NCBI RefSeq assembly: GCF_009712475.1
Contig: NZ_VCJO01000001.1
Span: 310,001-374,000, forward strand
DNA: 64,000 bases
Origin: Micromonospora sp. CP22
Lineage (GTDB): Bacteria; Actinomycetota; Actinomycetes; Mycobacteriales; Micromonosporaceae
Direction of reading: 5' to 3'
Positions 44,033-53,495 of this stretch are shown here, piece after piece. The translations under genes and the position numbers were made by a program. Numbering within the stretch: position 1 is the first letter of the stretch; each line of letters opens with the position of its first letter. The notes under the pieces are model-generated. The model was given only the letters and a program-made list of their open reading frames with translations, did not search any database and was not told the DNA's origin.

Positions 44033-45945
44033 GCGCCACGACGTTGGGTGCGGCACTGCCGGTCGTACCGCTGCTCGCCGGGCTGACCGGCCTGCTGCTG
44101 CCGCCGTCGTCGAGCGGCGCGACCACCGGCCGGACGGCCCGTCGGGTGGCCGTGGCCCTCGGTGTGGCGGGCGCGGCCGGTGCCCTGGCCCTGGCGGTGG
44201 CGTTGCTGGTCACCCTGGACGATCCGGCCGAAGCCTCGACCACCTGGATCGACCTGGGCGGGCTCACCGTCACCCTCGGGGTACGCCTCGACGGTGCCGC
44301 CGCCCTGGTCGCCGTCGCGGTCACCACGGTCGCCCTGGCGGTGCAGGTCTACTCGATCGGCTACCTGCGGCAGGGGCCGCCCGACGAACCCGACCACCGC
44401 TACCCGCCGTACGCCGCGCAGATCAGCCTCTTCACCGCCGCGATGCTGCTGGTCGTGGTCTCCGGGGACCTGATCCTGCTGCTGGTCGGCTGGGAGGTGA
44501 TGGGCATCTGTTCGTACCTGCTCATCGCCCACGACCGGCGGCTGCCGGAAGCACCGGCCGCCGCGATGAAGGCGTTCCTGGTGACCCGGGTCGGCGACGT
44601 CGGCTTCCTGCTCGGCATCGCGTTGCTCGGTGTCTCGGCGGGCAGCTTCCGGATCACCGACGTGCTCGCCCACGATCACGGCACCGCCACCCTCACCACG
44701 GCCTGCCTGCTGCTGCTCGCCGGGGTGGCCGGCAAGAGCGCACAGTTCCCGCTGCACACCTGGCTGCCCGACGCGATGGCCGGTCCGACTCCGATCTCCG
44801 CGCTGATCCACGCCGCGACCATGGTCGCCGCCGGGGTGTACGCGGTCACCCGGCTGTGGCCGCTTTTCGAGGCCACCCCGACCGTGCTGGCCGTGCTCGG
44901 CGTGATGGCGTCGGTGACGCTGCTGCTCGGCGCGCTGGCCGCCACCGCGCAGGACGACATCAAGCGGGTGCTCGCCTGGTCGACGGTCTCGCAGATCGGC
45001 TACATGACCGGTGCGCTCGCCGTCGGTGCGCCCACGGCCGCGCTGTTCCACCTGCTCACCCACGCGGCGTTCAAGGCGCTGCTGTTCCTGGCCGCCGGTG
45101 CGGTGATCCACGCCGTCGGCACCTCGCTGATGTCCCGGATGGGCGGGCTGCGGCACAGCATGCCGGTGACCTTCTGGTGCACGGTGATCGGTCTCGGCGC
45201 GCTGGTCGGCGTACCGCCGTTGTCCGGTTTCTGGAGCAAGGAGGGGGTGCTCGCCGCCACGGAGGACGCCCTGCTCGGGCACGGCCCGGCACCGGCCTGG
45301 GTGGGTTGGCTGGTGTTGGTCTCGGGGCTGCTCGGGGTGGCCGTCACCGCGTGGTACGCCACCCGGCTGCTGCTGCGGACCTTCTTCGGCGTCAACCGGC
45401 TCCCGTCGGCGCGTCCGCACGACCCACCCGCCACGTTGCGCTGGCCGGTGCTGCTGCTGGCCGTGCCGGCGGCCCTGCTCGGGTTGGCCGGGTTCGCGCC
45501 CTGGTTCACCGACCGGCTGCTGTCCAGCGCTCCCGGCGAGCTGGGAGTACCCGGGTTGCTGCACGTCGGGCCGCTGATGGTGCTGCCGTTGGCGTTGCTG
45601 CTCGTCGGGGTCGGGCTGGCCTGGTCCCGGTGGCAGCGCGACGGTAGCGTCGATCCGGCCACCACGCTGGGTCCGCTGCGGCCGGTCCTGGCCCGCGCGT
45701 TCCGCCTCGACGACGTGCAGCACACCCTGGTCGTACGCCCGACGACCGCGCTGGGTCGGCTGGCCCGTTCCGCCGACGAACGGGTGGTGGACGGCGCGGT
45801 CACCGGCACCGGACGCGCCGCCCGTGCCCTCGGCGGTGGGCTGGGCACCCTGCACCGGGCGGCGCTGCCCCGGGCCGCCGCCGGGGTGCTGGCCGGCGCG
45901 CTGCTGATCGGCCTGGCCGCCGCCCTGATCGGAGTGACCACATGA
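44029..45945 (+). CDS. nuoL: NADH-quinone oxidoreductase subunit L (second-type cluster)
   Basis: This is a 638-residue antiporter-like proton-pumping subunit. The conserved core reads FLLLVGWEVMGICSYLLI-like (here ILLLVGWEVMGICSYLLI), then KSAQFPLHTWLPDAMAGPTPISALIHAATMV and DDIKRVLAWSTVSQIGYM, which hold the pumping Lys and Glu residues. The C-terminal long-helix region is present. GTG 44029 overlaps the nuoK stop. A 49-bp spacer related to the livG-livF spacer separates it from nuoM. Confidence 0.92.
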   Translation: MSATTLGAALPVVPLLAGLTGLLLPPSSSGATTGRTARRVAVALGVAGAAGALALAVALLVTLDDPAEASTTWIDLGGLTVTLGVRLDGAAALVAVAVTTVALAVQVYSIGYLRQGPPDEPDHRYPPYAAQISLFTAAMLLVVVSGDLILLLVGWEVMGICSYLLIAHDRRLPEAPAAAMKAFLVTRVGDVGFLLGIALLGVSAGSFRITDVLAHDHGTATLTTACLLLLAGVAGKSAQFPLHTWLPDAMAGPTPISALIHAATMVAAGVYAVTRLWPLFEATPTVLAVLGVMASVTLLLGALAATAQDDIKRVLAWSTVSQIGYMTGALAVGAPTAALFHLLTHAAFKALLFLAAGAVIHAVGTSLMSRMGGLRHSMPVTFWCTVIGLGALVGVPPLSGFWSKEGVLAATEDALLGHGPAPAWVGWLVLVSGLLGVAVTAWYATRLLLRTFFGVNRLPSARPHDPPATLRWPVLLLAVPAALLGLAGFAPWFTDRLLSSAPGELGVPGLLHVGPLMVLPLALLLVGVGLAWSRWQRDGSVDPATTLGPLRPVLARAFRLDDVQHTLVVRPTTALGRLARSADERVVDGAVTGTGRAARALGGGLGTLHRAALPRAAAGVLAGALLIGLAAALIGVTT

Positions 45946-45994
45946 GCGAGCGAGCGGATCAGCTCAGGGTGTTGGCGCGGGCCGGAGGGACGGC
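45946..45994 (+). repeat. Intercistronic spacer between nuoL and nuoM, related to the livG-livF spacer
   Basis: The spacer sequence around GAGCGAGCGAGCGGATCAGC and CTCAGGGT resembles the livG-livF spacer (GAGTGAGCGAACCATCAGGCTCAGGGT-like). It ends at GGAGGGACGGC before the nuoM ATG, supplying the ribosome binding site. Confidence 0.5.
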
Positions 45995-47530
45995 ATGAGC
46001 ACCGGGGAGTTCCTGCTGGTCGCGGTGCTCGCGCTGCCGGCACTGGGCGCGCTGGCCGTGGCGGCCATCCCACGCGACCGGGTGGCCCGGTCGGTGGGTG
46101 TGCTCGCCGCCGCCCTGACCCTGGTGGCGGCGGTGGCGTTGGTCGCCGACCGGGAGCAGGGCTGGACGGCGTACGCGGCGACCACTCCGGCGGTGCGTCC
46201 CTGGCACTCGATCGACCTGCCCTGGGTGCCGGGGCTGGACCTGCGCTTCCACCTGGGCGTGGACGGCATCTCCTGGCCGCTGGTGGTGCTCACCGCCCTG
46301 CTCACCCTGCTCTGCTGCGCCTACAGCCTCTGGCGGGTGCCCGGCGGTGGCGCGGGCCGGGCCCTGGTGGCGTTGCTGCTGGTCGTCGAGGTCGGCATCC
46401 TCGGCACCTTCCTCGCCCTCGACCTGGTGCTGTTCTTCCTCTTCTTCGAGGTCGTCCTGCTGCCGATGTACGCGATCATCATCGGCTGGGGCGGTGACGG
46501 CGCGGACCCTGCCGCACCCGACGCGCGGCGGCGGGCGGGGCGGAAGTTCGCCCTCTACACCCTCTTCGGTTCGGTGCTGCTGCTGGTGGGCGTGTACGTG
46601 GTGGTGTCCGCCGCCGGTACCGCCGACATCGTGGCGCTGACCGGCGGCGGCGACCTGTCCCGGGCCACCCAACTCGCGGCCTTCACCCTGCTCGCGCTGG
46701 CCTTCGCGGTGAAGAGCCCACTGTGGCCGCTGCACTCGTGGCTGCCCGACGCGCACACCCAGGCACCCACCGTGGGCAGCGTGCTGCTCGCCGGGGTGCT
46801 GCTCAAGATGGGCACGTACGGCCTGATCCGGGTCGCTGTCGGGGTGGCCCCCGAGGGGGCCCGCTGGGCGGCACCCGTGCTCGGTGTGCTCGCCGTCGCC
46901 GCCATCCTGGTCGGCTCGCTGGTCTGCCTGGCCCAGACCGAGTTGAAGCGGCTGATCGCGTACTCCAGCGTCGGGCACATGGGTTTCGTCCTGCTCGGGA
47001 TCGCCACCCTGACCGCCACCGGCATCCAGGCGGCGCTGATCGGCAACGTCGCCCACGGCATCATCACCGGCCTGCTGTTCTTCCTGGCCGGGGCGATCAA
47101 GGACCGCACCCACACCGGCGCGCTCAGCGAGCTGTCCGGGCTGCGGGAGACCGCGCCGCGCCTGTCGGGGCTGCTCGCGTTCGCGGCGGTCGCCTCGCTG
47201 GGCCTGCCCGGACTGGCCGGCTTCTGGGGTGAGGCGTTCGCCGTGGTAGCCGCCGTCAATGCCGGTGGCGCGTTGTGGACCACGCTGGCGGTGCTGGCCG
47301 CGTTCGGCGGGGCGCTGACGGCGGCGTACCTGCTGCGGCTGCTGCGGCGGGTGACCCACGGTCAGCCCACCCCGACGGTCGCCGCGCTCCGGCCCGGGTT
47401 GGCCGGTGCCGAACTGGCCGCCTGGGCACCGCTGGTGCTGCTCGCGCTGGCGGTCGGGCTGGCCCCGACGCTGGTGCTGGGCGTCGCGGAAGCCCCGGTC
47501 GAGGCCCTGCTGGGAGTGGTGGCGCGATGA
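45995..47530 (+). CDS. nuoM: NADH-quinone oxidoreductase subunit M (second-type cluster)
   Basis: This is a 511-residue antiporter-like subunit with about 14 helices. Signatures include FFEVVLLPMYAIIIGWGG (conserved Glu), KSPLWPLHSWLPDAHTQAPTVGSVLLAGVLLKMG and ELKRLIAYSSVGHMGFVLLG. ATG 45995 follows GGAGG, and its stop overlaps the nuoN ATG (ATGA). Confidence 0.93.
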   Translation: MSTGEFLLVAVLALPALGALAVAAIPRDRVARSVGVLAAALTLVAAVALVADREQGWTAYAATTPAVRPWHSIDLPWVPGLDLRFHLGVDGISWPLVVLTALLTLLCCAYSLWRVPGGGAGRALVALLLVVEVGILGTFLALDLVLFFLFFEVVLLPMYAIIIGWGGDGADPAAPDARRRAGRKFALYTLFGSVLLLVGVYVVVSAAGTADIVALTGGGDLSRATQLAAFTLLALAFAVKSPLWPLHSWLPDAHTQAPTVGSVLLAGVLLKMGTYGLIRVAVGVAPEGARWAAPVLGVLAVAAILVGSLVCLAQTELKRLIAYSSVGHMGFVLLGIATLTATGIQAALIGNVAHGIITGLLFFLAGAIKDRTHTGALSELSGLRETAPRLSGLLAFAAVASLGLPGLAGFWGEAFAVVAAVNAGGALWTTLAVLAAFGGALTAAYLLRLLRRVTHGQPTPTVAALRPGLAGAELAAWAPLVLLALAVGLAPTLVLGVAEAPVEALLGVVAR

Positions 47531-49032
47531 GCGAGCAGATCATGTGGCTCGGTGCGACGAGCGAGCCGAGCCTGGTGCAGACCGTCGACCACGTGGCGCT
47601 GCTCCCGGCGTACCTGGCGGCCGGGACGGCGGTGCTGGTGCTCCTGGTGGACCTGCTGCTGGCCCGACCGGTGGCCACGGTGGCCACGGCGGCCACCGGC
47701 GCGGTCGCCACCACGCTCGGCGCGGCGGCGGTCGGTTCGGGGGCCGAACGACGCACGTTCTGCGTCGGCGCCGACTGCTCGTACGTCTTCGGTGGCCGGG
47801 CCGCCCTGGTCGCCGCGCTGGTGGCGTTGCTCGTCCTCGGGGTGTTGGCGTTGTCCGGGCCGATGCTGCGGGCCGGGAACACGCCGGTGGGGGAGTTCTG
47901 CTTCCTGCTCACCTGCTCGATGACCGGTGGCGTGGTGCTCGCCGCGGCCGGTGACCTGATCACCCTGATCGTGGCGGTGGAGGTGCTCACCCTGCCGCTG
48001 TACGTCCTGGTCGGGCTCCGCCGGGGCAGCCTGGCCAGCGCCGAGGCGGCGGTGACCTTCTTCGTGGTCAGCGTGGTCGCCACCACGCTGACCCTGCTCG
48101 GTGCCGCCCTGCTGTACGCGGCGACCGGTGGGTTGCACCTGGAACGGCTGGGTGCGCTGCTCGCCGACGAGGCGCTGCCCGACCTGCCGTTGACCACGGT
48201 CGCGGTGACGCTGGTGGTGGCGGGCCTGGCGTTCAAGGTGGCGGCGGTGCCGTTCCACGCCTGGGCACCGGCCACCTACGACGGGGCACCGCTGCCGGTG
48301 GCCGCGTATCTGTCGACCGCGTCGAAGCTCGGTGGGGTGATCGCCCTGCTGGCGGTGGTACGGGAGGCGCTGCCGCCGGAGGTGACCGGCCCGGTGCTGG
48401 CCGTGGTCGCCGCGCTGACCATGACCGTCGGCAACCTGGTGGCGCTGCGTCAGCGGCGTACGGTGCGGCTGCTCGCCTGGTCCTCGGTGGCCCAGGCCGG
48501 CTACATCCTCGCCCCGCTCGGCGCGCTGGCCCTGGTCACCGAGGCGGACGCCCGCACCGCCGGGTACGCCGCCGCCCTGGCGTACGCCGTCTTCTTCGTG
48601 CTGCTGGAACTGGCCGCCTTCGCCGGTGTGGTGGCGTTGCGCCCGGCGGGCGCGGACGGCGGCCACCTGGACGAGCTGCGCGGCGCGGCACGCCGACACC
48701 CGTGGGTCGGTGCCGGGTTGGCGTTCGCGCTGATCGGCCTCGCCGGTCTGCCACCCGGACTGGCCGGGCTGTTCGCCAAGGTGACGGTGGTCCGTTCCCT
48801 GGTCGACGGCGGCGCGGGCTGGCTCGCCCTGGTGGTGGCGATCAACGCGGTCATCGGCCTGGCCTACTACCTGCGGTTCGCCGCGTTGCTCTACGCCCCG
48901 GCGGGTGGGGTCGCGGCGGGCCCCGCCGTCCGGCCGGCCCGCGCGGTGGTGGTCGCGCTGACGGTGGCGACCGTGGTGGCCCTGGCCGTGGGCTTCGCGC
49001 CGCAGGTCGTGCTCGATCTCGCCGGTAGCTGA
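47527..49032 (+). CDS. nuoN: NADH-quinone oxidoreductase subunit N (second-type cluster)
   Basis: This is a 501-residue antiporter-like subunit, the last of the coupled I-J-K-L-M-N run. The core is AVEVLTLPLYVLVGLRRGSLASAEAA, KVAAVPFHAWAPATYDGAPLPVAAYLSTASKLG and RTVRLLAWSSVAQAGYIL. The first 20 codons (MSEQIMWLGATSEPS) contain DNA resembling the GAGCGAGC spacer family. The end is 136 bp before htpX. Confidence 0.92.
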   Translation: MSEQIMWLGATSEPSLVQTVDHVALLPAYLAAGTAVLVLLVDLLLARPVATVATAATGAVATTLGAAAVGSGAERRTFCVGADCSYVFGGRAALVAALVALLVLGVLALSGPMLRAGNTPVGEFCFLLTCSMTGGVVLAAAGDLITLIVAVEVLTLPLYVLVGLRRGSLASAEAAVTFFVVSVVATTLTLLGAALLYAATGGLHLERLGALLADEALPDLPLTTVAVTLVVAGLAFKVAAVPFHAWAPATYDGAPLPVAAYLSTASKLGGVIALLAVVREALPPEVTGPVLAVVAALTMTVGNLVALRQRRTVRLLAWSSVAQAGYILAPLGALALVTEADARTAGYAAALAYAVFFVLLELAAFAGVVALRPAGADGGHLDELRGAARRHPWVGAGLAFALIGLAGLPPGLAGLFAKVTVVRSLVDGGAGWLALVVAINAVIGLAYYLRFAALLYAPAGGVAAGPAVRPARAVVVALTVATVVALAVGFAPQVVLDLAGS

Positions 49033-49111
49033 ACCCGGCAAACCTTCACCTCATTCCCACCCGAACCTCGTCTCAGGTAACTCTCAGTCATGAGACGGAT
49101 GTTTCGCGGGT

Positions 49112-49151
49112 ACGGATGTGTTGTACCGGTCAGCGGATTCCACACATCCGT
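49112..49151 (+). promoter_or_regulatory. 10-bp inverted repeat in the htpX leader
   Basis: ACGGATGTGT (49112-49121) and ACACATCCGT (49142-49151) are perfect complements with a 20-nt spacer. The right arm ends about 6 nt before the GAAGGAG ribosome binding site of htpX. It may be an operator (heat or stress repressor) or an RNA hairpin controlling translation. Confidence 0.5.
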
Positions 49152-49168
49152 GCACCGAAGGAGTGATC

Positions 49169-50041
49169 GTGCACCACAACCGTCTCAAGACCGCCGCGTT
49201 GCTGGGCCTGCTCACCTCGCTGATCCTGGCGGTGGGCTACTGGTTCGGCGGCAGTGGCGGCCTGGTCATCGCCGTACTCGTGTCGCTGGTGATGAACGGC
49301 GTCACGTACTTCTACTCCGACAAGCTGGCGCTTCGCTCGATGCGGGCGCAACCGGTCAGCGAGGCTCAGTTCCCCCAGCTGTACCACATGGTGCGGGAGT
49401 TGGCCGCCGAAGCCCGGCAGCCCATGCCCCGGCTCTACGTGAGCCCGACCGCCCAGCCCAACGCCTTCGCCACCGGCCGCAACCCGCAGAACGCGGCCGT
49501 CTGCGTCACCCAGGGCATCGTCGAGCTGCTCGACTACCGTGAGTTGCGGGGCGTCATCGGCCACGAACTGTCGCACGTCTACAACCGGGACATCCTCATC
49601 TCCAGCGTGGCGGCCGGGCTGGCCGGCATCATCACCATGCTGGCGAATCTCGCCCTGTTCATCCCGCTGGGCGGCAACGACGAGGACGGTCCCAACCCGC
49701 TGGTGCTGCTGCTCACCATCATCCTGGGCCCGATCGCCGCGACCATCATCCAGCTGGCGATCAGCCGCAGCCGCGAGTTCCAGGCGGACGCGTCGGGCGC
49801 CGAACTCACCCGGGATCCGCTGGCGCTGGCCAGCGCGCTGCGGAAGATCCACATGGGTGCCCAGCGGCGGCCGTTGCCGGCCGAGGGGCAGCTCACCAGC
49901 ACCGCCCACCTGATGATCGCCAACCCGTTCCGGGGTGGCGGGGTGGCCGCGCTCTTCGCCACGCACCCGCCGATGGAGCAGCGGGTCGCTCGGCTGGAGC
50001 AGATGGCCGCACAGCAGGGGCCGGTGCGTTACCGGCGCTGA
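49169..50041 (+). CDS. htpX: Membrane zinc metalloprotease HtpX
   Basis: This 290-residue M48 protease acts in quality control of membrane proteins. It has two N-terminal helices, then the zinc motif [14 protein letters not shown] (HExxH), two further hydrophobic segments and the third ligand Glu in [13 protein letters not shown]. The C-terminal [27 protein letters not shown] is family-typical. GTG 49169 is chosen because GAAGGAG lies 5 nt upstream. A nearby in-frame GTG at 49163 overlaps that site. A strong hairpin follows the gene. Confidence 0.92.
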   Translation: MHHNRLKTAALLGLLTSLILAVGYWFGGSGGLVIAVLVSLVMNGVTYFYSDKLALRSMRAQPVSEAQFPQLYHMVRELAAEARQPMPRLYVSPTAQPNAFATGRNPQNAAVCVTQGIVELLDYRELRGVIGHELSHVYNRDILISSVAAGLAGIITMLANLALFIPLGGNDEDGPNPLVLLLTIILGPIAATIIQLAISRSREFQADASGAELTRDPLALASALRKIHMGAQRRPLPAEGQLTSTAHLMIANPFRGGGVAALFATHPPMEQRVARLEQMAAQQGPVRYRR

Positions 50042-50050
50042 CCCGACGAT

Positions 50051-50088
50051 CCGCCGCCCGCGTCCGGCCAGTCCGGCGCGGGCGGCGG
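50051..50088. terminator. Terminator hairpin after htpX
   Basis: CCGCCGCCCGCG (50051-50062) and CGCGGGCGGCGG (50077-50088) are perfect complements, and an inner CCGG/CCGG pairing extends the stem. It begins 10 bp after the htpX stop. Confidence 0.8.
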
Positions 50089-50213
50089 CGTGCTCGGGGC
50101 TGCCCCGGAAAGGCTGGTGAGCGCCGCCACAGGCCCGGACGGGGTCGCCGGAAGCCCTTCGGGCGTTAGGGTCGAACTGAATCTCACTCATTACATCCTC
50201 GTGGAGGTCCGCT

Positions 50214-51473
50214 GTGGCTGGGCTGCGCCGGTATCTGGCTGTCTGGCAGATCCCGGGCGCGCCGACCCTGCTGATCACCGGCATCATCGGGCGGCTCGGG
50301 ATCGGCATGACGCCGCTGGCGTTGCTGCTCGTCGTCGAGGGCGTGACCGGGCGCTACTCGCTGGCCGCCGTGGCGGGTGGCTGCTACGCCCTCTTCGGCG
50401 CGGCCCTGAGCCCGGTGGCCGGGCGGATCGCCGACCGGATCGGCCCCACTCCGGTGCTGCTCGGCACCGCGATCGCCCACCCACTGGCCCTGCTCGGGCT
50501 GCTCTGGGCGGCCCGTACCGAGTCCGCCCCCTTCGGGCTGGTGCTGCTCGCGTCGGCGGTGGCCGGTGGGACGTACCCGCCGATGACCGCCGCGATCCGG
50601 GGTGCCTGGAACGACCTGACCAACGTCGAGTCCGGGCGGTACCACCTGCGCAACACCGCGCTGGCCGCCGAGACCACCCTGTTCGAGATCGTCTTCGTGC
50701 TCGGACCACTGCTGGTGGCCGGGTTCGTCCTCGTCGCCGACGCCGGGGCGGCGCTGGTCGGCGCGGCCGTGGTGACCCTGGTCGGCACCGTGGTGGTGGC
50801 GCTCGGCCAGGTCATGCGCCAATGGCGTCCGCACGCCCGGGAACACCACGCCCGTGGCCTCGGCCCGCTGCGGGTCGCCGGTTTCCCGGCGCTGCTGCTC
50901 TGCGTGGCCAGCCTCGGCATCGCCTTCGGGGCGGCCGGGGTGACCGTACCGGCGTTCGCCACCCGCTACAGCCCGGACGACCCGGACAGCCTCGCCGGGG
51001 TGCTGTTGGCCGTCTGGGGGGTCGGCAGCGCGATCGGCGGATTCTGGTTCGGCGTCCGCCGACCGGCGCGCAACATGACCCGCCTGTTCGCCTGGCTGCT
51101 CGCCGGGGTCGCCGGCAGCTTCGCCGTCTTCGCCGTGATGCCCACACCGATCGCGCTGGGCACCGCCCTGGTGATCGGCGGGGCCATGATCGCTCCCGCG
51201 TTGACCCTGGAGAACACCCTCGTCGGGAGGATCTCGCCGACCGGCATGCTGAACGAGGCGTACACCTGGGTGGTGACCATGTCGGTCGGGGCGAGCGCGG
51301 TCGGCGGCGCGGTCTCCGGCCTGATCATCGACCATGCCGGCGGCGTGCCCTGGGCCTTCCTGTTCGCCGGGGGAGCGGTCGCCGTCGGGGCGGCGGTCGC
51401 CGCGCTGCCCACCGGCCCCATCGCCCGCGCGGAGGCCGCCACCGTACGCGTCGACAGCCCCGCCGTGGTCTGA
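50214..51473 (+). CDS. MFS transporter
   Basis: This is a 419-residue membrane protein with about 12 helices. The MFS loop between helices 2 and 3 reads [14 protein letters not shown]. The Asn/Arg-containing segment [29 protein letters not shown] is typical of the actinobacterial drug-efflux-like group. The substrate is unknown. GTG 50214 follows GGAGG 6 nt upstream. It is the last gene with core-like composition before the accessory region. Confidence 0.8.
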   Translation: MAGLRRYLAVWQIPGAPTLLITGIIGRLGIGMTPLALLLVVEGVTGRYSLAAVAGGCYALFGAALSPVAGRIADRIGPTPVLLGTAIAHPLALLGLLWAARTESAPFGLVLLASAVAGGTYPPMTAAIRGAWNDLTNVESGRYHLRNTALAAETTLFEIVFVLGPLLVAGFVLVADAGAALVGAAVVTLVGTVVVALGQVMRQWRPHAREHHARGLGPLRVAGFPALLLCVASLGIAFGAAGVTVPAFATRYSPDDPDSLAGVLLAVWGVGSAIGGFWFGVRRPARNMTRLFAWLLAGVAGSFAVFAVMPTPIALGTALVIGGAMIAPALTLENTLVGRISPTGMLNEAYTWVVTMSVGASAVGGAVSGLIIDHAGGVPWAFLFAGGAVAVGAAVAALPTGPIARAEAATVRVDSPAVV

Positions 51474-51494
51474 ACCGGCGCGTCGCACGCCCGG

Positions 51495-51500
51495 TAGCCT
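51495..51500 (+). promoter_or_regulatory. -10 box TAGCCT of a truncated gene
   Basis: TAGCCT is followed by the ribosome binding site GAGGAGG (51508-51514) and ATG 51521. The expression signals are complete although the gene behind them is broken. Confidence 0.5.
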
Positions 51501-51520
51501 CTGCCGCGAGGAGGCGCACT

Positions 51521-51628
51521 ATGAAGTTGACCGCCCCCGGCCCCGCCCACCCGGCCGTCGTGGTCAACGCTGCTATCGGGGGAGTGGGTCAGCGATGTAC
51601 ACGCCCTTGCCCTGTCGGCCGTCAATAA
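51521..51628 (+). pseudogene. Truncated gene start at the edge of the accessory region
   Basis: A canonical promoter, GAGGAGG ribosome binding site and ATG lead into only 35 codons. The first 18 or so (MKLTAPGPAHPAVVVNA) look like a genuine core-gene N-terminus. The rest is antisense to the convergent GntR gene and ends at TAA 51626. The most economical reading is a core gene cut by insertion of, or deletion next to, the accessory block; the missing part is not recognisable elsewhere in the window. I do not know the original gene. A real 35-residue peptide is the alternative. Confidence 0.5.
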
Positions 51629-51797
51629 GCCCCTCAGCCTTGAGGATCAGCATCGCGGCGCGGACGACGGTGTTGCTGACCTTGTAGTGCTCGCACAAGG
51701 CGGCGAAGGACGGCAGCTTGTCACCCGGCTTCAGTTGACCGGAGCTGACCTGCTCTCGGATATCCCGGGCGACCTGAAGGTACGCGGCTTCAGACAT
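51573..51797 (-). CDS. Short GntR-family regulator
   Basis: This is a 74-residue protein consisting only of the winged helix. YLQVARDIREQVSSGQLKPGDKLPS is the GntR N-terminal helix pair, CEHYKVSNTVVRAAMLILKAEGLI the recognition helix, and GRQGKGVYI the wing. No effector domain follows. Such minimal GntR proteins often control integrative elements. ATG 51797 with GGGAG upstream is preferred over the frame to 51851. Two copies of CCAGCTTGGCGGC (51809-51821 and 51921-51933) upstream could be its operators. Confidence 0.8.
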   Translation of the reverse strand: MSEAAYLQVARDIREQVSSGQLKPGDKLPSFAALCEHYKVSNTVVRAAMLILKAEGLIDGRQGKGVYIADPLPR

Positions 51798-52126
51798 AGG
51801 TGGTGCTCCCAGCTTGGCGGCTGGTGCAAGGAGATCACGCCACGCCCCCAACTTGCAACGCTATGTGCTGTTAGTAGTTGACCCTGAGCACATTGCGTCC
51901 TAAGTTGCTCGTGGGGTCATCCAGCTTGGCGGCCGGGTGCTCCTGCCGTGGGTGCTCCTTCACTAGCTGGGGGTGCCCACGGGCTTCTCCAAGTCCTGCG
52001 GGAGGCAACGTGGCGGGATCTGACGATCCGACTGTTCGGGCCGCAGGGCTGGGGCAAACGGACCAGAACGCTGGCCGTCGCCAGATTCCTGCCCAGAATC
52101 ATGGAATCGGCCGCAATCGGAGGCGA
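51798..52126. other. 329-bp divergent intergenic region
   Basis: It contains the GntR leader, the 13-bp direct repeat CCAGCTTGGCGGC at 51809 and 51921, and three GGTGCTCC motifs. An open frame runs through but has no family-like composition until GTG 52127. No RNA gene was recognised. Confidence 0.5.
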
Positions 52127-52318
52127 GTGTCCTATGGCGAGTACGTCGCGGCGGTGGCGCTGACTCTCGCGTACCGCCATCGCCCGGTCTGGTCGTGGCG
52201 GCGGTGGCGGCGCGTATGCCGCTGTGGTGCGGACCTGCCCTGCCGGGTCCGGCACCGAGTGCCGATCAACCGTGGGCACTGGCCGGTGCCGGATCGGCGG
52301 TGCGGTCGTGAGCCGTGA
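52127..52318 (+). CDS. Small hypothetical protein preceding an HTH-TPR regulator
   Basis: This is a 63-residue basic, Trp/Arg/Cys-containing protein (VSYGEYVAAVALTLAYRHRP, with CRCGADLPCR further on). GTG 52127 has GGAGG 4 nt upstream. It overlaps the start of the HTH regulator by 11 bp, so the two are translationally coupled. The CxC/CR cluster could bind a metal, but too few Cys residues are present to be sure. No known family. Confidence 0.6.
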   Translation: MSYGEYVAAVALTLAYRHRPVWSWRRWRRVCRCGADLPCRVRHRVPINRGHWPVPDRRCGREP

Positions 52319-53495
52319 TCCGGTGCCGATCGGTCGGCGGGTCGCCTACCTGCGGGTACGGCGGCGGATGTCGCAGCAGTCGTTCGCGGACCGGTTGGGC
52401 AAGTCGAAGAGTTGGGTGGACAAGGTCGAGCGTGGGGTGCGCTCGTTGGAGCGGGTGTCGACCATCCGTGACATCGCCGCCGTCCTGCGGGTTGATGTGT
52501 CGACGCTGCTCGGCCGCGACGCTCAGCCGGCCGAACCGGTCGCGCGAAGCGAGGGCGTGGCGCGGATCCGGGCGGCGCTGTCGACGTACGACGCGGCACT
52601 CGGCCGCCTGGCCCGCCGCGAACCGGCGTCGAACGAGCTGGCCGGGGCCGTTGCCCACGCCTGGACCAGCTACCAGCACGCCCGGTACCCGTACCTGATC
52701 GAGCAGTTGCCGTCGCTGCTCGCCGACGTGCAACGCGCCCACGCGCACGAGCCGGAGGTGGCCCGGGGCACGGTGGTCGAGGCGTACCGATTGACGGCGG
52801 CCCTGCTGGTCAAGCTGGACGAGCCGGGTCTGGCCTGGCTGGCCGCCGACCGCGCGATGTCCGCGGCGACCGGTGACCGGGTGTTGGTGGCGTGCGCGGC
52901 GATACAGCTCGGTCAGGCGTTGCGAGCCACGCCGAGGGCAAGATCCATACTGCTGGCCGCCGCCTATCGGATCGCTCCGCGAGACTTCGACACCGGTACG
53001 CCGGAGGAGCTGTCGTTGTGCGGATCCCTGCTGGTGCAGGCGGCGCTGGTGGCCGGCAGGTCCGGCGACGAGCGCGGGGCGGCCGAACTGCTGGACGAGG
53101 CCGCCGAGCTGGCCGCCCGGGTGGGCGAAGGGCACGACCATCATCGGACCGGCTTCGGGCCAACGGCCGTCGAGGTGGCCCGGGTCGCCGCTGCGGCGGC
53201 GGGTGATGCGGGGGAAGCTGTCCTCCGCCACGAGAAAATGATGACGCGGAGCGGGTGGCGCTGGCTCTCCGTCGAGCAGCGGGCCGCGCACCTGATCGAC
53301 GCGGCCTGCGCCTACCTGCACGTCGACGAGGTCGGCAAGGCTGGTCACGCCCTGACGCAGGCCGACCACATCGCCCCGGCCGAGATACGTCACCGGCCGA
53401 CGGGCCGGGAGATGGTCGCGCAGGTCGCCCGTGCCCCGGGCGCCCCCGCGACGATCACCCAGCTCGCCATCACCCTCGGCGTACTCCGCCCATGA
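52308..53495 (+). CDS. XRE-family regulator with TPR-like C-terminal domain
   Basis: This is a 395-residue protein. The N-terminal HTH (residues 8-65) reads RVAYLRVRRRMSQQSFADRLGKSKSWVDKVERG. The remainder is Ala/Leu-rich helical repeats resembling TPRs, as in actinobacterial NsdA/BldB-like or peptide-responsive regulators. It would bind DNA and probably a peptide or partner protein. GTG 52308 overlaps the small upstream gene. No clear regulon can be named. The downstream 640 bp lack a gene. Confidence 0.82.
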   Translation: MSRDPVPIGRRVAYLRVRRRMSQQSFADRLGKSKSWVDKVERGVRSLERVSTIRDIAAVLRVDVSTLLGRDAQPAEPVARSEGVARIRAALSTYDAALGRLARREPASNELAGAVAHAWTSYQHARYPYLIEQLPSLLADVQRAHAHEPEVARGTVVEAYRLTAALLVKLDEPGLAWLAADRAMSAATGDRVLVACAAIQLGQALRATPRARSILLAAAYRIAPRDFDTGTPEELSLCGSLLVQAALVAGRSGDERGAAELLDEAAELAARVGEGHDHHRTGFGPTAVEVARVAAAAAGDAGEAVLRHEKMMTRSGWRWLSVEQRAAHLIDAACAYLHVDEVGKAGHALTQADHIAPAEIRHRPTGREMVAQVARAPGAPATITQLAITLGVLRP

